Source of the DNA: Episyrphus balteatus
Lineage: Eukaryota; Arthropoda; Insecta; Diptera; Syrphidae
Reading direction: 5' to 3'
Assembly: GCF_945859705.1 (NCBI RefSeq)
Contig: NC_079136.1
Coordinates: forward strand, 85,250,867-85,314,866
DNA length: 64,000 nt
Positions within the stretch are counted from its first letter, which is position 1, and every line of letters begins with the position of its first letter. A program made the translations under genes and the position numbers. This document shows, piece by piece, positions 1 through 11,633 of the stretch. The notes below the pieces were generated by a model. It saw only the letters and a program-made list of their open reading frames with translations. It did no database searches and had not been told where the DNA came from.

Positions 1-225
1 TCAAATGTGAAATTTAGATTTCATCATTTTGTAATTTCGATCGATTGAACGTCTTTTTCAAGACTTCAATAATTGAATTTTAAAATATTACAAAAATAAT
101 AAATAAGAGAATATTTAGCTGCAATTACAAATTTTTAGAAACCTCTTAAATTTTTTTACGCTCAAACCTTGTAAGTATAGGTTTATATTATCTTTTCTAT
201 TAGTATATTTTAAATTAAGGATAGA
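1..225. other. AT-rich non-coding flank
   Basis: No open frame or recognisable motif. It lies directly upstream of the hammerhead-like motif at 226-261, so it may be the body of a Penelope-type or other retroelement, but nothing in the sequence proves that. Confidence 0.4.
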
Positions 226-261
226 GTCCAGAAGAAGGTTGTAATCACAACCGAAACGTCG
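226..261 (+). ncRNA. Hammerhead-ribozyme-like motif, split by a transposon
   Basis: Seen: CAGAAGA (229-235), a 6-bp stem GGTTGT/ACAACC (237-242 with 247-252) with loop AATC, then GAAAC (253-257) and GTC (258-260). This is the order of a hammerhead core (CUGANGA, stem II, GAAA, NUH). Minimal hammerheads of this kind are known in Penelope-like retroelements. The first box has A where the catalytic core needs U, so activity is doubtful. The Transib-like element begins one base after the GTC, inside the CGTCG, so flanking stems are now separated; the sequence resumes as CGTCG then AGGAAAGC at 2,230. Inference: relic of a Penelope-type element. Confidence 0.45.
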
Positions 262-2229
262 CACAATGGGCCCAAAGGACCATTTGCGTCTCGAAAATGG
301 TTTTTATGAAATTTTAATTTTTAGTAATTTCTTTACGGAAATTAATCAAGGGAAAGTCAATCTATATGTTTTCGTTGAAATTTGATTTTTAAAATGAGTT
401 TCTCTATTACAAAATTGTATCTGAAGTCTCCACTTGAAAATACTTTGTTTGAGTAACAAAATAAAGCAAATCTTCACGATACGTTTTCAAAACTATATTT
501 GAATAAATTATATAAGTGTTGTATGTCGTTGGAAAGCTTATTTTAACTGCTATTTATGTTGCTGAAAATAAAATTTTTTAAAAATATATTTTTAATTAAT
601 ATTATTTTTTTCACACAATAAGCTTTTGTTTGCAATTTTTTTTATTTCGAATTGAGCTTGAAATGTTTCCGCTGTCTTCCGCTGTCTACTTTTTTTCACA
701 ATTTCGTTCTTTGGTTTATGTAGTAAAAGATACAAAAAGAATTGGCTGCTTTTATCTGCTTTTCTTTGATAGAGAACGATATATCTGTCGAAGAAATAGT
801 ACAAAAAAAAACGTATTTTGGTGCATCCTGACCTGTTTCAATACATATCTTGAGTTCTATTGATCGCACTGTCAAGATTGATGTCTTCAGGCTTTGGGGG
901 AATGACATAGCATCAGTCCTTATATTCAGAACGTGATTTTGTGTTAATTTAGCCTACTCACATTAATTGGAAAACTCGCGATATTTAACCCCTCGGAAAC
1001 CATATAAAGCCGCGATTTAAAGCTGCCAGACTTTTGAATTCGTTATTAAAACGCATAAGGCTATAAAACTGCATACTCAAATTTTGGTTATACCTCCACT
1101 CCCAAAATTTGCTGTGGGCTCTTAGACTTAGTATAATGCACCCGAAATTGAAGATATCTGTACTATTAGAAAAAGTCTGTACTATTAGAAAAATGTTAGA
1201 ATTTAATATTGTAATTGTTGAAAAAAATTTCATCTATGGAAAAAGTTACATAGAGATTTAATTTACTGATTTTGATTTTACTCGAAGATTTTCAAAAGAG
1301 CCGTTTAAAGTATTTAATTAAGAAGGATTTTCGTGAAAATTGACATAAAGTTTTTTTTTGTGATTTCTTTTTTTTGCTCTTTTCTCAAAAGCGTAGTTTT
1401 TCTACTATTTCACTTTACCTTACAAACGACTTTATTTAAAATAAGTATAATCAATATTTTTCTTATAATTTTTCAATAAAATAGCTTTATTTTCAAATAA
1501 CGTAACACAAACAAACTACATTGAAATGTATTTTTTCTTTATTTTATACTCATAAAAATAATTAACTAATTTTAAGACACGAAAGGAAGGCCTTTATAAA
1601 TTTAAGAAACCAGTTTTATCTTATTTTGCAAAATTTGAGAAAATAATCTTTTAAGGTACAAAAGATACAGATTTTTGAGACGTTCTAGTCTAGTCAAAAT
1701 CGTATTTTTTTTAGCTTTGAATAAACGTTTAATACTTAAATAAAAATATTAGCTAAAAAAACAGTGTGTCAAATAATCTATTAAACATTTCAGGTAATAT
1801 GTTCCTAATTTGAGTTTATTATTTTCAGACTCGAAGAAATGACAGATTTTTGGAACGCCATAGTCTAGCCAAAATTGTACTTTTTGAACTTTGCCTAACT
1901 TTTCAAAGCTCAAAAATAATTTGCATTTGAAAAAAACTACGCTCAATGATTTCTGATACATTAAAGATTATATGTTCCAAATTTGGTTTAATTATTTTAG
2001 GAGACAAAAAAGTTACAGATATTTTTAAATACCCAAATCAAGCGAAAATCGTACTTTTTTAACTTTGACTAATTTTTAAAAGCTTAAAATCAATTTTAAT
2101 TAAAAAAAAAGTAAGTTGAATGATTCGTTATATATCAAAGGCATTATGTTCCAAATTTGAAGCAATTATCACAAAAGACAATAAAGTTACAGATTTTTGA
2201 GACGCTTAAGTACATATGGGCCCACTGTG
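262..2229. mobile_element. Non-autonomous Transib-like element, 1,968 bp
   Basis: Left end CACAATGGGCCC (262-273) and right end GGGCCCACTGTG (2,218-2,229) are inverted repeats. Similarity continues inward to a CGTCTCGAAAAT / CGTCTCAAAAAT block, giving a TIR of about 36 bp. The element is flanked by the identical 5-bp duplication CGTCG (257-261 and 2,230-2,234). CACARTG ends with a GC-rich 5-bp TSD of CGWCG type are the signature of the Transib superfamily, the relatives of RAG1; the ends resemble the RSS heptamer. No transposase-length open frame is present, so it would move only in trans. The interior carries ~174-bp tandem repeats (next entry). Confidence 0.85.
1667..2205. repeat. ~174-bp tandem repeat inside the Transib-like element
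   Basis: The anchor ACAGATTTTTGAGACG or a diverged form of it recurs at 1,667, 1,842, 2,015 and 2,189, giving periods of 175, 173 and 174 bp. Each unit also holds a 'gtactttttt-aactttg' type segment and a 'atgttccaaatttg' segment. The last anchor is the subterminal part of the right TIR, so the element has multiplied its own subterminal sequence inward. Units are diverged, so the expansion is not recent. Confidence 0.75.
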
Positions 2230-2234
2230 CGTCG

Positions 2235-3050
2235 AGGAAAGCTTAAGATACATAAGTAACAAAATTGATCTCAAGCCCACGTTGGAGATTATTATTTTGT
2301 AGCAAAAAAGGTCACGAAGATAGAAGATAATGTACTTACTTAAGCCCTGCCCGAGTCGAACATTTGGCACTATTTAAAACCTAAATATTACCTAAACATT
2401 CTTTGTTTAGATTCAATAGGTCATAAGTATCACTAGATTTCTAAAGGAAATAGCTTCTACTTAAGACCTCAAATAGTCGGTTATCGGAAAAAATCCCATT
2501 TTGGGTAGTTAATTAGGATCAAAAAAATTTCAATTAAAGCCTGTTTAAAACCTAAATATTCTACGAAAACGCATTAAGTCCTATTTATTCTACTTATATT
2601 TCCGAAAATTCTATAGGCCCTTTTCTTCTCTATAGGCTTACTTAATATTTTTTTAATAGTTTTCATTAAAAAAAAATGCGACTCTATTGCCTGCCTTAAA
2701 TGCCTTGCAGCTAGAATTCATCCGCGTCGGTGATCCCAGACATAGTAAGAACAATTCACAAGTCAGTTTTCAGGCGTAATCAATAAAAAAAAGTATAAGT
2801 TTCAATACTGTGTCACTGTATTGTATCCCCATAAAACACTGAATAATATTTAAAAAATATTAGCAAAAAGATTAATGTATTTTAAATTAATTTACCAACA
2901 TGTCCAGTCATGTTAGAATTAATTATATTCTTTAGTAAATTCAATTACAAAAATTGCAATTGCTCGAAAAAATTGTATTGGAGGTAAACTTTCCAAAGGA
3001 GATATAAATATCACAAAAAAAAAACAAGCTTGCAAATTATGAAAAAATCA
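2235..3050. other. AT-rich non-coding stretch
   Basis: No gene seen. The only notable string is CCCGAGTCGAAC at about 2,349, which reappears inverted as GTTCGACTCGGG at about 5,706. The two could be ends of an old ~3.4-kb element enclosing 2,340-5,735, but the similarity beyond 12-15 bases is weak and no target duplication is evident. Confidence 0.3.
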
Positions 3051-3195
3051 TTCATACCAAATTTCAAGTAAATCCGTCCACCCGTTTAAGCTGCATTTTC
3101 ATGTACAGATGGACGCACCGACCGACACGCACGCAACGAACTGACAAACCAATACACAGACCGACGAAAGTCATGACGAAAACCACTTTTTGTAT
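3020..3195. repeat. Dispersed repeat with PuCCGACNGAC-rich tail (copy 1)
   Basis: A block running 'atgaaaaaatcattcatacc', 'gtttaagctgcat', 'tgtacagatggacgcaccga' and 'agaccgacgaaagtcatga' matches a second block at 4,735-4,870 in the same orientation, with moderate divergence. Similar cagacagacggac-type tails occur in many insect interspersed repeats. No coding capacity. Confidence 0.6.
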
Positions 3196-3404
3196 GGTTC
3201 ATCATCATTTACTTAGTAGGTAATAATCAATAAAAGAATTTATTTATTTTGACGCATATTTTTTTTCTTGCACATTTTACATTCCACTTTTTTGTTATGT
3301 ATTTTGTTTCACAAACTTAAGAACTTTTTGAAGTGAAAACTTCTTTATTATCGTAGTGATTTGAAACAAAGATGAAACGAAAACGCGACACGACTTCAAC
3401 TTGT

Positions 3405-4397
3405 TATAACTTTTTTGTTTTAATAGATAGATGAATGAAATTTTTACTGTAGATAGGTAATTAAATAAATTATATTTGTACAAAATGTCAATTAATTTCA
3501 TATTCAAAATTCGGAGATAACGGTAAAAAGATGTTCTTTTCCAACACACGTTATATCTTTTGATCTAGTGCACATACAAATTTGATTTAACTTTAATACG
3601 CATGCTGATAACATAACCTTTTATTTGATATATCACACATAACGTTACGTGATATACAAGCTACACAATCTTAAATTGAAAAAAAATTTAAAAATACCTC
3701 AAAACACCTGTGGAGATCTGTTGGCGATGACCAGCTACCAGTGTACCGTAATCTCAGTCTGGAAATTCGACATGGTTGACTTTAAAAAATACTAACTTCT
3801 CTTGTAGACATCTTTGAAATAAGATTTATGCATCATTATACAAGGTGAAACATTAAGCTTTCACATGGTTTAAAAGTTTTTATAGGTTGTTAAACAAAAA
3901 AATTGATTTAATAGCATGAGAATAAATGTTTTTTTTTGCTTTTTGGATGAAATTTCATCGAGTTCAAAAAATTCTAGCTCTTTTTGTAGATGTCTCATAG
4001 ATCTGATCGATATATATATTTTGAGCTTGGACAATAAGCTTTCAGATGGTATAAAATTTTTTACAGGTTGTTAGGGAAAAAATGCATTTAATAGCGTGAG
4101 AAGACAAAAACAAGTGTTTTTTTCGCTTTTTTTCATGGATCGAGTTCAAAAAATTCTAGCTCTTTTTGTAGATGTCTCATAGACCTGATCGATATATATA
4201 TTTTGGGCTTAGACAAAAAGCTTTCAGATGATATAAAATTTATATAGGTTGTCATATAAAAAACATGGATTTGAAGGTGATAGAATAAAAATAGGTAGAT
4301 TTTTTCTATTTTTTTTTTGTTTGCAAGAAAAATGATTTTTTAAGGTTTCACTTCTACCATGCACGTGTTAATTGCACACATGATTTTTTTTTTATTT
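3405..4397 (+). repeat. Dispersed repeat family A, copy 1 (full)
   Basis: About 1 kb of non-coding sequence also found at 43,770-44,372 (same strand, right part only) and at 51,820-53,060 (opposite strand, split by an insertion). The right half has an internal period of about 180-182 bp: 'attctagctctttttgtaga' recurs at 3,971 and 4,153, with a diverged version at about 3,791, each followed by a 'gatcgatatatatattttg' and 'aagctttcagatg' segment. The left half includes 'cacctgtggagatctgttg'. Three copies in 64 kb mark it as mobile, but I cannot identify terminal repeats or a superfamily. Confidence 0.75.
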
Positions 4398-4589
4398 TAC
4401 GTATGTATACTCTATACATATAATAGGTCTGTTTGGGTACTGCCTCAAACAGAAATATTTTTAGAGTACCCAAACAAGAATTGGATTAAAAATGTTAAAA
4501 GCAGGAGAAATATTTGTGTTTTAGGCAGTATTCATCAAACAGAGCTAATATAGAGTACTCTGATTTTTTTTCACAAAAAAAAAAAAAAT

Positions 4590-4705
4590 CAACCGATACC
4601 GACCCGAACTTGCAATAATCTACTTCGAATGGCTTTTAATGTGTGCATCAGACAATGAGCAAGTTTGTTGCATGTCTGAACTTGAGTAGATTTGGTTAAG
4701 TTTTC
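4590..4705 (+). repeat. ~115-bp repeat, copy 1 (with 5,226-5,340)
   Basis: 'accgacccgaacttgcaata', 'ctacttcgaatggc' and 'gtctgaacttg' here match 'accgacccgcacttgccaaa', 'ctacttcgaatgcc' and 'gtctgaacttg' at 5,226-5,340 in the same orientation. Probably two copies of one interspersed element; no ends identified. Confidence 0.6.
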
Positions 4706-4734
4706 CGAAGAAAAATAAAAAAAACACAATTACA

Positions 4735-4870
4735 AAATTACGAAAAAATCATCCGTACTAAATTTTTCAGAAAATCCCGTTTAGGCTGCATGTACAGATT
4801 CACCGACGACGCACCGATAGAGGAACGCATCGACACGCACAGACCGACGGATGTCATGATAAAAAGCACT
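4735..4870. repeat. Dispersed repeat with PuCCGACNGAC-rich tail (copy 2)
   Basis: Counterpart of 3,020-3,195: 'acgaaaaaatcatccgtact', 'gtttaggctgcatgtacaga', 'cacagaccgacggatgtcat'. Open frames of 60-110 codons cross this block on both strands but differ between the copies, so they are not protein coding. Confidence 0.6.
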
Positions 4871-5225
4871 TTTTTGGATTTCTCCATCATCGTATTGTAT
4901 GTTTTGATTAAAATCTCGAATTTTTTTAACACGAAACCAATACTTGTCCTGTATAGAGAAATTAAAAAGAGCACACGATACGAATAATTTTGAACACTAA
5001 ATTTACTTTTTGACAAATAAAGAATAACAAGTGATTTTAATATTGCCGATACTATTGTAAGCACCAACTCGCCATTTTACACCTATCATTTTCATTTATA
5101 AAAAAAAAAAAATAACGCACGAGTTTTTTGTTTATCGAAAATTTTTTTCTTGTTCGTTGATTATATTTACAGAATTGAACAAGTTAAATAAAATTTGCTA
5201 CTAACACTGAGACTGAAATTGGTCA

Positions 5226-5340
5226 ACACGCCGGCACCGACCCGCACTTGCCAAATGACCTACTTCGAATGCCCTTTTCAAAGTGACAAGTTCACGAGAC
5301 AACGACCAAGGTGGTTTCCTGTCTGAACTTGTACTTTAAG
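5226..5340 (+). repeat. ~115-bp repeat, copy 2
   Basis: See 4,590-4,705; the spacing between the two copies is about 635 bp. Confidence 0.6.
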
Positions 5341-6955
5341 GACTTAACTAGTAATTGGAGTTTTGATAGTCTCAACCTAGGTAAAAGAGTACATATTTAG
5401 GGGTTAATATTCTAGACACCTGAAGAACATTTAGCACTTACAAAGTGTTTGAGTGCTAATAGTATCTACCAAGCTTAAAGAGATTTACAAGTGCATAGCA
5501 AGGTCTAAAAATTCTGAACACAAATAGATTATTTAGGATTAAACAAGTGTTTTCAGTTTTAAAAGTCGTTAATTATCAGTCGTGAAGGTTTCTCAGGAGT
5601 TACTGAGTTTACTAAGTGTACAAAGTTCATATTTAGGTCTGTTTTAAAACGAAAAGTACTTAAATAGATTATATTAGGTACTTTGAGTACTAAATTCGTA
5701 CATAAAGTTCGACTCGGGTGTCGCTAAATTATAATAAAATTTAATTTATCTTTGGGCTGAAAACTCTGAAATCTAAAGCGATAGTGTTAGTTGTTAGTCA
5801 CCTGGGGTGGTAATCAATTTTAAAACTATAAAACAATGCTAAGTAAGTTATCTCATTTTTGTAGGATGTTGAATTTTAACGTTTGTGTCAGTTTGAAATT
5901 TCGTATTTTGTCCGAAATTTGAAATTTCGTGTTTTGTCCGCCTAATTTGACTAAATACACCTATGTGCATTGGCCCAATGCAACCTTATCAAAAATGTTG
6001 GTACGTTTTCGATTTTGTGTTGAATTCCAAACTTATTAATGTGAGCCAATCTTTATTTTATTTTTTAAACTGGCAAATTAGCAAACAAATAAATAATTTT
6101 TTTCTTCTTTGCATTAAAACAGTTATACAATTTTTTTAATGGTCATGTATCAGAACAACTATTATAGTAAATTTGGCATCAGTCTCAATTATTTACGCTC
6201 CTTTCAATTTTGGAAACAAAACAAAAAACTCTGAAGTGAAAAAGAGCGCCTCGAAAAATCATCAACCTGTGTAACTATCGCAAAAATTAAACATGTTCAT
6301 ACGACATAGTATATTATTTCAAAATGTGGTGCATGTACTTTCCATTGTGGAAGTTCCTTCGCATAGATGGTGGTGGTTCTGTATTGATTGAAAGCGAACA
6401 AAACTTCACATAATTCTTCAATTCATCCATTTCATATGGCTTGCTAATTAATTAGTATAGAAACTTTTCCTTAAAAACTTACTTCGGTTACGAGAAAGTT
6501 TTTCGAATAACAGTTTCTTATGAAGTATATAAAGAGTTTTATTTCTTTCATACATACATATGCAACTATACATACCTAGATATTTTTTTTTATTTTCTTC
6601 CTTTAATTGCACACACACAAGCAATATTTATATATATAGTTACAAAAAGTTACTGGTTTATGTGTGTGGGAAATGTCAAAATTTGTTAAAAAAGTATTTA
6701 TAATTGCATTTTCGAAAGTATATTTTCTATCGAGACATGTCACTTTTGTGCAACTTACGAAGAGCAATCGAAATACACTTTTTTTTTGTTGTAAATGAAG
6801 TTAAGGCTATAAAACAGTAAATGATGACACGAAAATAAAGTTTACTTCAGCCATTTTTTTATTTTGAACACAATTTTATTGCAGGAAGAATAAAGATAGT
6901 TTAAAGTCCACCAGACATTTGATATAATAATACCTATTTATGTACCTACTGTTGG
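5341..6955. other. AT-rich non-coding stretch
   Basis: No gene seen. A two-copy direct tandem of 26-28 bp ('tttgaaatttcgtattttgt' then 'tttgaaatttcgtgttttgt') lies at about 5,890-5,940. The rest is low-complexity A/T with ATACATATG-type strings at 6,545-6,575. Confidence 0.5.
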
Positions 6956-6959
6956 CTTA

Positions 6960-7290
6960 CTGATCTAATACTGATCCATCTGTACACATTTCCACAGCCT
7001 ATAAACGCGTGGACGGATTTTCTTCAAATTTGGTAAGATGATTTTTATAGAATTCTGAAAGTTTAATTTTTTTTTTTTTTATCTAACTTAGAAAGTGTAC
7101 CTCTCATACAAATTTTTTAAATTATACCAAATAACTCGAGAACGGCTCTAACGATTTTGATGAAACTTTGCATACGTAATATTCAAAGCAATTGCAATAA
7201 AACTGCAGTTTTCTCAAAACAGTGTACCTCCCATAAAATTAACTTTGCCAGAAAGTATACTATACACAAAAAATTTAAAACTATGAGGAT
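6960..7290 (+). repeat. Dispersed repeat family E, copy 1
   Basis: Shares extended similarity, same strand, with 55,315-55,575: 'catctgtacacatttccaca', 'gattttcttcaaatttggta', 'atttttatagaattctgaaa', 'ggctctaacgattttgat' and 'aaactttgca' occur in the same order. The second copy lies inside the 2.6-kb element at 55,115-57,708, so this one may be part of a related, end-less copy. Confidence 0.7.
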
Positions 7291-7568
7291 TCGAAAGATT
7301 TTGATTATTTTTTTTTAGTAAAAAAGTTTTTTTTTGCAGAAATTTTCTTTAAAAACTTTAAAAAGTTTTAATACATTGCACTTTAACATCTTAAGTGACC
7401 CAGAAAAGGTGTTCTAAAGTTTGTTGCTTATTTACTCAGCTTTCAGTTGCCGGCTTTTCTGTTCAGATTAGTTGTTTATCACTCAAGATATAGCCCGAAT
7501 ACTAAGTAGGCTGGAAAAAACAACAACAAAAAACTTTGAAAAATCTTATCTCGAAAACCTATGTATAT

Positions 7569-8037
7569 TAGGGTGGGTCAAAAAAATCGAAATTCTTTTT
7601 TTTTTTGATTTGGTACTCCGAAAAATTGATTGCTAGACATTTCTAGAATATACACACCAAATATGAGCTCTTAATATTAATGGGAAGGTCCTCCGCTTCG
7701 CAATTTTCCATTTTTACATCAAGCTTCTACTAAAAAAAAAAATTTTTTTTTTTAAATCGATTTTTTAGCAAAATTTCTTTACATATTCTTGTACGAAATT
7801 GAACGCTCTACAAAAAAGGCTTTGTACACTTTTTTTGTTAATCTAACCGTTTAATAGATATTTGAGGTCCAAAAATCGAGAAAATTTTTAAAAAATCGTT
7901 TTTTGTTCTTAATTTTTTAACAACTTGAAAAATTATAATAATCAAACGTGCAAGACATATTCTTGTAGAGGCTTAAACGTTCTATAAAAAATTCCTTGCA
8001 CTCAAAAAGAATTTCAATTTTTTTTTGACCCACCCTA
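7569..8037 (+). mobile_element. hAT-type MITE, 469 bp, perfect 8-bp TSD
   Basis: Starts TAGGGTGGGTCAAAAAAA and ends TTTTTTTGACCCACCCTA. It is flanked by the identical 8-bp duplication ATGTATAT (7,561-7,568 and 8,038-8,045). An 8-bp TSD with short TIRs fits the hAT superfamily. No coding capacity. Other members in this window are the broken copy at about 30,000-31,662 (opposite strand) and the right-truncated copy at 57,141-57,455. Internal landmarks shared by all three are 'atatgagctc/aaatc', 'ggtccttcgctt', 'ttcttgta' and 'ggacctcaaatatct'. Confidence 0.9.
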
Positions 8038-8135
8038 ATGTATATATTAATTTTTTTTTAGATAAGATTTTCGAGTTGGCTCAAATCTATACGAAAAGTA
8101 TAACAGCACTTGGTGTCAAAAAATTTTTATTTTTA

Positions 8136-8354
8136 ACCGACTTCCAAAAAGGAGGAGGTATTCAATTCGTCTGTATTTTTTTTTTTTTATGTTTGTCACC
8201 GCATAACTTTGGACTGAGTGAACCAATTTTGATAATTCTTTTTGTATTGGATAGCTGGTGGCAGTGTGGTCCCATTTTAATTTCGTTCACTTTTTGCCAT
8301 AGGAACTATTTTAAAAACCATAAAACCCAGTTTTGATCCATGGAAGTCGGTTTC
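8136..8354 (+). repeat. AACCGACTTCC foldback-ended dispersed repeat
   Basis: Begins AACCGACTTCCAAAAAGGAG and ends TGGAAGTCGGTTT, so the two ends are inverted. The interior reads 'attcaattcgtctgtatttt', 'aaccaattttgataattctt' and 'gtgtggtcccattttaattt'. I recognise this from memory as a very common dispersed repeat in many insects, best known in Lepidoptera. No transposase; no clear TSD. Confidence 0.65.
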
Positions 8355-11267
8355 GTTTTTTTGCTAAAAATGATTATTTTGTAAACTAGTGTACAGTGTC
8401 CGACCGAAGGTCGATTTTCAGCCGAAGCCGAAGCCTAGGTCGAATTATTAGGCTGAAAGAAAATCTTCGGCCGAAGGAACGAAAAAATGGTCAAATGGCT
8501 CTTAATAGTCAAAACTCTGATAAGCTCGACCTGACAAACTTATCACGCTTCAGTTGTTTTCATAGAATCTTTTCTCCATTACCGTCGTGACTCTTAAATA
8601 TGATAAATAAATTTACCTAATCTTTTTTCTTTATAGGTATGTAAAATTCAACCAATTTTCTCCTTCTGATACATCAAAAGCTATAGGTACCTTTACAAAA
8701 GTTTTCGATGAGATATGTACATAAATATTTTTGCTGACCAATCTTCCCTCTTTTCTCTCATATTGTAATGATTTTTCCTAACACATATATCGTTTTCAAA
8801 TACATTCGTGGTATAGAAAAAAAACTTTTACATATATATATTTTATAAGCCCAGTTAACAAACAACATCCTTTCCTCCAATTTACCTTAACATATTGCCT
8901 TATGATACCGCTGTCCAATGAAGCACAAATCATTCCTTTTTTATATATTTTTTCGTTCTTCGTACTACTTCGAAGAAGAACCCAAAAAAAAAAAAAAAAT
9001 AAAAATCTCCAAATACCCACTTGTAGCAAAACTCCCTCAAAATTAAACGGAAACAAATGGCCAGCAATCAATTGGTGACTTCTTATATTCCGGCCACCAC
9101 TCGCTTCCTTGCACATGAGAAGATATCCTTTTTGCCCAGAAAAGAACCAAAAAAAAAAAACAAAAAAAAAAAAAAAAAGGCGACGCACATTCTTTTCAAG
9201 CATTCAAGAAGAAAGAATAAAGACACATTACAATTTTTCCTCTACTTAAGTGCAAAGAATATGAGGGATGACAATGAGGAAGAACAAAAGGACATATAAG
9301 TGTTACAGTGTGGTGATGGTAATGGTGAGCTTGAATATATCTAAAGAACAAGGAACGAAAAAAATTTGCCTTCGACAAGATTTATGATTGCCTCTCTTAT
9401 GTATGTTATAAGAATAGGAAAGGATCCTTCTTATTCTCCTTTTATTTTTTTTCTCAAGACGTAGATCCGTAGATTGTGAGATTATTTATGACACTACCCA
9501 TGGCATATAGATGAAAGAGTTGTTTTTTTTTTTTAACTTATCCTTGCTCAGACTACTGTGCCATCTTTACCATTTATCGTCTTGGCTCATAAAGATAGAA
9601 TTTCGTAATTAACGCTTGTTATAGGATCACGATTAAGTACAGCGAATATTCACTCTTGAAATGAAGCACATACACTATCTCAATTTTGTTTCGTGTATAG
9701 AGAACGAACGAAACAAGACATTCAATATTCAACGTTGTAAGATAGTGTCAGTGTTGAAACATGTACATATGTAAGTATCTATAGCTAGATAAAGTATAAA
9801 AAGGATACCTTTTCGTATAACTCTAGACGGCTTGCTCAAAGTAAGTATTAAACCAATACAAAAAAAAAAAAAATCTTTCCTCCTTTTATATAAATATGTA
9901 GGTATACTGAAATATTGGATCGGGATGCATCCTTCGGGTTGAAGGACATACAAAGGCGAGAGAGCGCCTGGTAGAGTTGTTACCATTAGAATCAAAATAA
10001 TGTGAAGAAAGCGACAGAAAGGGATAGGATTTTCTTTGTGATGAATGAGGTTGCATTAATTTAACTGGCGCCCGAGAGAGGATGAGATAGATGAAAACTT
10101 CTCCTTACAACTAGAATGACTATATAGTGTGGAAATGAAAATTTTTTTAAATCCGTCATTCGGTTTTGTACTCCTGAGCAACACTATCCAATCTCTTGAC
10201 TTCAGTGTGCCTTTTTTGAACAGTGGAACAATAGCTGGACAAAAAAAGATTGACTGATTTGCTTTTTGTACAGTTTGAAACAATCATTGAAATTTCCTTT
10301 TAAAAAAGTACACATACGCCACAGTGAACCTCTAGTTTAATTTCCCTTTAGGTTTTTTTTTGTTTCGATTAAACCCACACGCTTGTATATCTGGGAAGCA
10401 AACTTAAAAAACTAAACCAATTTTTTTTAAATAAATGTACAAGGTAACATGATATGCTGACTCTATTAACAAAATAGTAAGGTAAGCAAAAAAGAAGAAA
10501 CACTATGCCTGAGTCATTGAAAATATGATTGAGACATGAAGATTTTTCATTGTTCATAGCCTGCTACCTCCACTCGACCAATTATTTTAAATCATTTTGA
10601 ACTTGAAACGAGATATGCCATTTAATTTCTTATAAAACAAAGAATTAAAAAAAAAAAAAAAAAAAACAAATTAAAAATTGTAAAAGCGTATTTTCAAAAA
10701 AAAAAATTAAATTTTTAAAAGTTCCTTGAAGTCGTTTGAGCGCAAAGCTTCAATTTCGAGAATAGAAAACAAAAATTAAAAATGCAACTTTTTTGAAAAT
10801 TTTGACCTTTCTAGGTTTTTGCGTTTCATCTGTGTCTAGGTTACCTCAAGTTTCTGCAAAAAAAATTTGAATTTCGCATTTTTGTGGATTTTAAAACCTT
10901 TGTTTTTAGCTAACTTTTTGAAACAAAACCTTGATTACCTATAAAAGTGCTGGAGCTACAAAATTGGAGTTTTTTGTTTTTGATTCCGCCACTTACATAA
11001 CTTTGCCTTATCTACTTAGGTACTTTGTGGGAGAAATAAAAACTTTTGAAGAGCTAAGAGTTTTTGGACCTTCTTTTTACGCTGATGTTTTAATAAATCT
11101 TTGACTTTTAAGAAAGTGTAACCCAAAAACTTAAAAAAAAAGTCCAAAAATTTCACTATTTCTTCGCCCACGCAGTTAGCATAGTTTTTTCGAACCTTCA
11201 AACTTGGTTTTATACCTACTTGGTCTTATACTACGCGTTGGAGAGTATACTTTGGAGAGTATACTAA
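8355..11267. other. Non-coding stretch, no gene recognised
   Basis: Only short spurious frames. At 8,396-8,482 a cluster of GCCGAAG / CCGAAGGTCGA motifs on both strands looks like a small decayed repeat. Homopolymer A tracts lie at 8,985-8,999 and 9,150-9,178. A 13-bp direct duplication, TTGGAGAGTATAC, sits at about 11,239-11,264. Otherwise I see nothing. Confidence 0.5.
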
Positions 11268-11633
11268 AAAAACAGCAGAGCTTCTAAAAAAAAGTGTTCT
11301 GAAAAACTACTCATGCCTACTCTTCACAAAATATTGGTCCATAGTCAAAATATAATCGAATATCAATCACTTCCACTTGGAGAACTGTCAGAAGAAGCCC
11401 AGGAGTGCAAAATTAAAGACTACAAGAAGTACAGATATCAAAATACGTACAAAGTTTCAAGGATTCGGCAGAATGAAGACCTATTTAACATGCTTGCAAC
11501 CTCTTCGGATACACTTATTTCTTCCTTAAGGCATGTAAGAAACCAAAAAGATTTGAAAGAACAATACTCTCCAGAAATGATGAGTTTATTACAAATTACC
11601 CCGGACTTAGATGATAGTTTTAAAGAAATCTAG
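11268..11633 (+). pseudogene. C-terminal remnant of a repeat-associated protein
   Basis: An open frame runs from just after a stop at about 11,265 to a TAG at 11,631-11,633; the first Met (11,313) gives 106 residues. Composition is protein-like: charged, helical, few homopolymer codons. Landmarks are PTLHKILVHS near the start, LPLGELSEEAQE (about residues 20-31), RIRQNEDLFNMLATSSD and a C-terminal LLQITPDLDD. The order 'xTLHKILVHG...LPxGxLSEEAxE...RxxxxxDxxxxLxxSSDP' matches, from memory, the C-terminus of a large uncharacterised protein family that is repetitive in arthropod genomes and probably transposon-encoded. The N-terminal bulk is missing upstream. Function unknown; not a complete gene. 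Confidence 0.6.

Noticed and set aside
4738..5067. 109-codon minus-strand frame
   Set aside because: It spans a dispersed repeat whose other copy has no equivalent frame; composition reflects AT-rich sequence.
2340..5735. Large element bounded by CCCGAGTCGAAC / GTTCGACTCGGG
   Set aside because: Only about 12 bases are convincingly inverted, no TSD was found and several other repeats lie inside, so it was left as a remark.
9057..9299. Plus-strand 80-codon frame with a poly-lysine run
   Set aside because: Created by an A-tract; overlaps an equally long minus-strand frame; no protein-like features.
10206..10330. Further Transib ends (CAGTGTGC, CACAGTGAAC)
   Set aside because: No inverted partner of the same family and no 5-bp duplication nearby.
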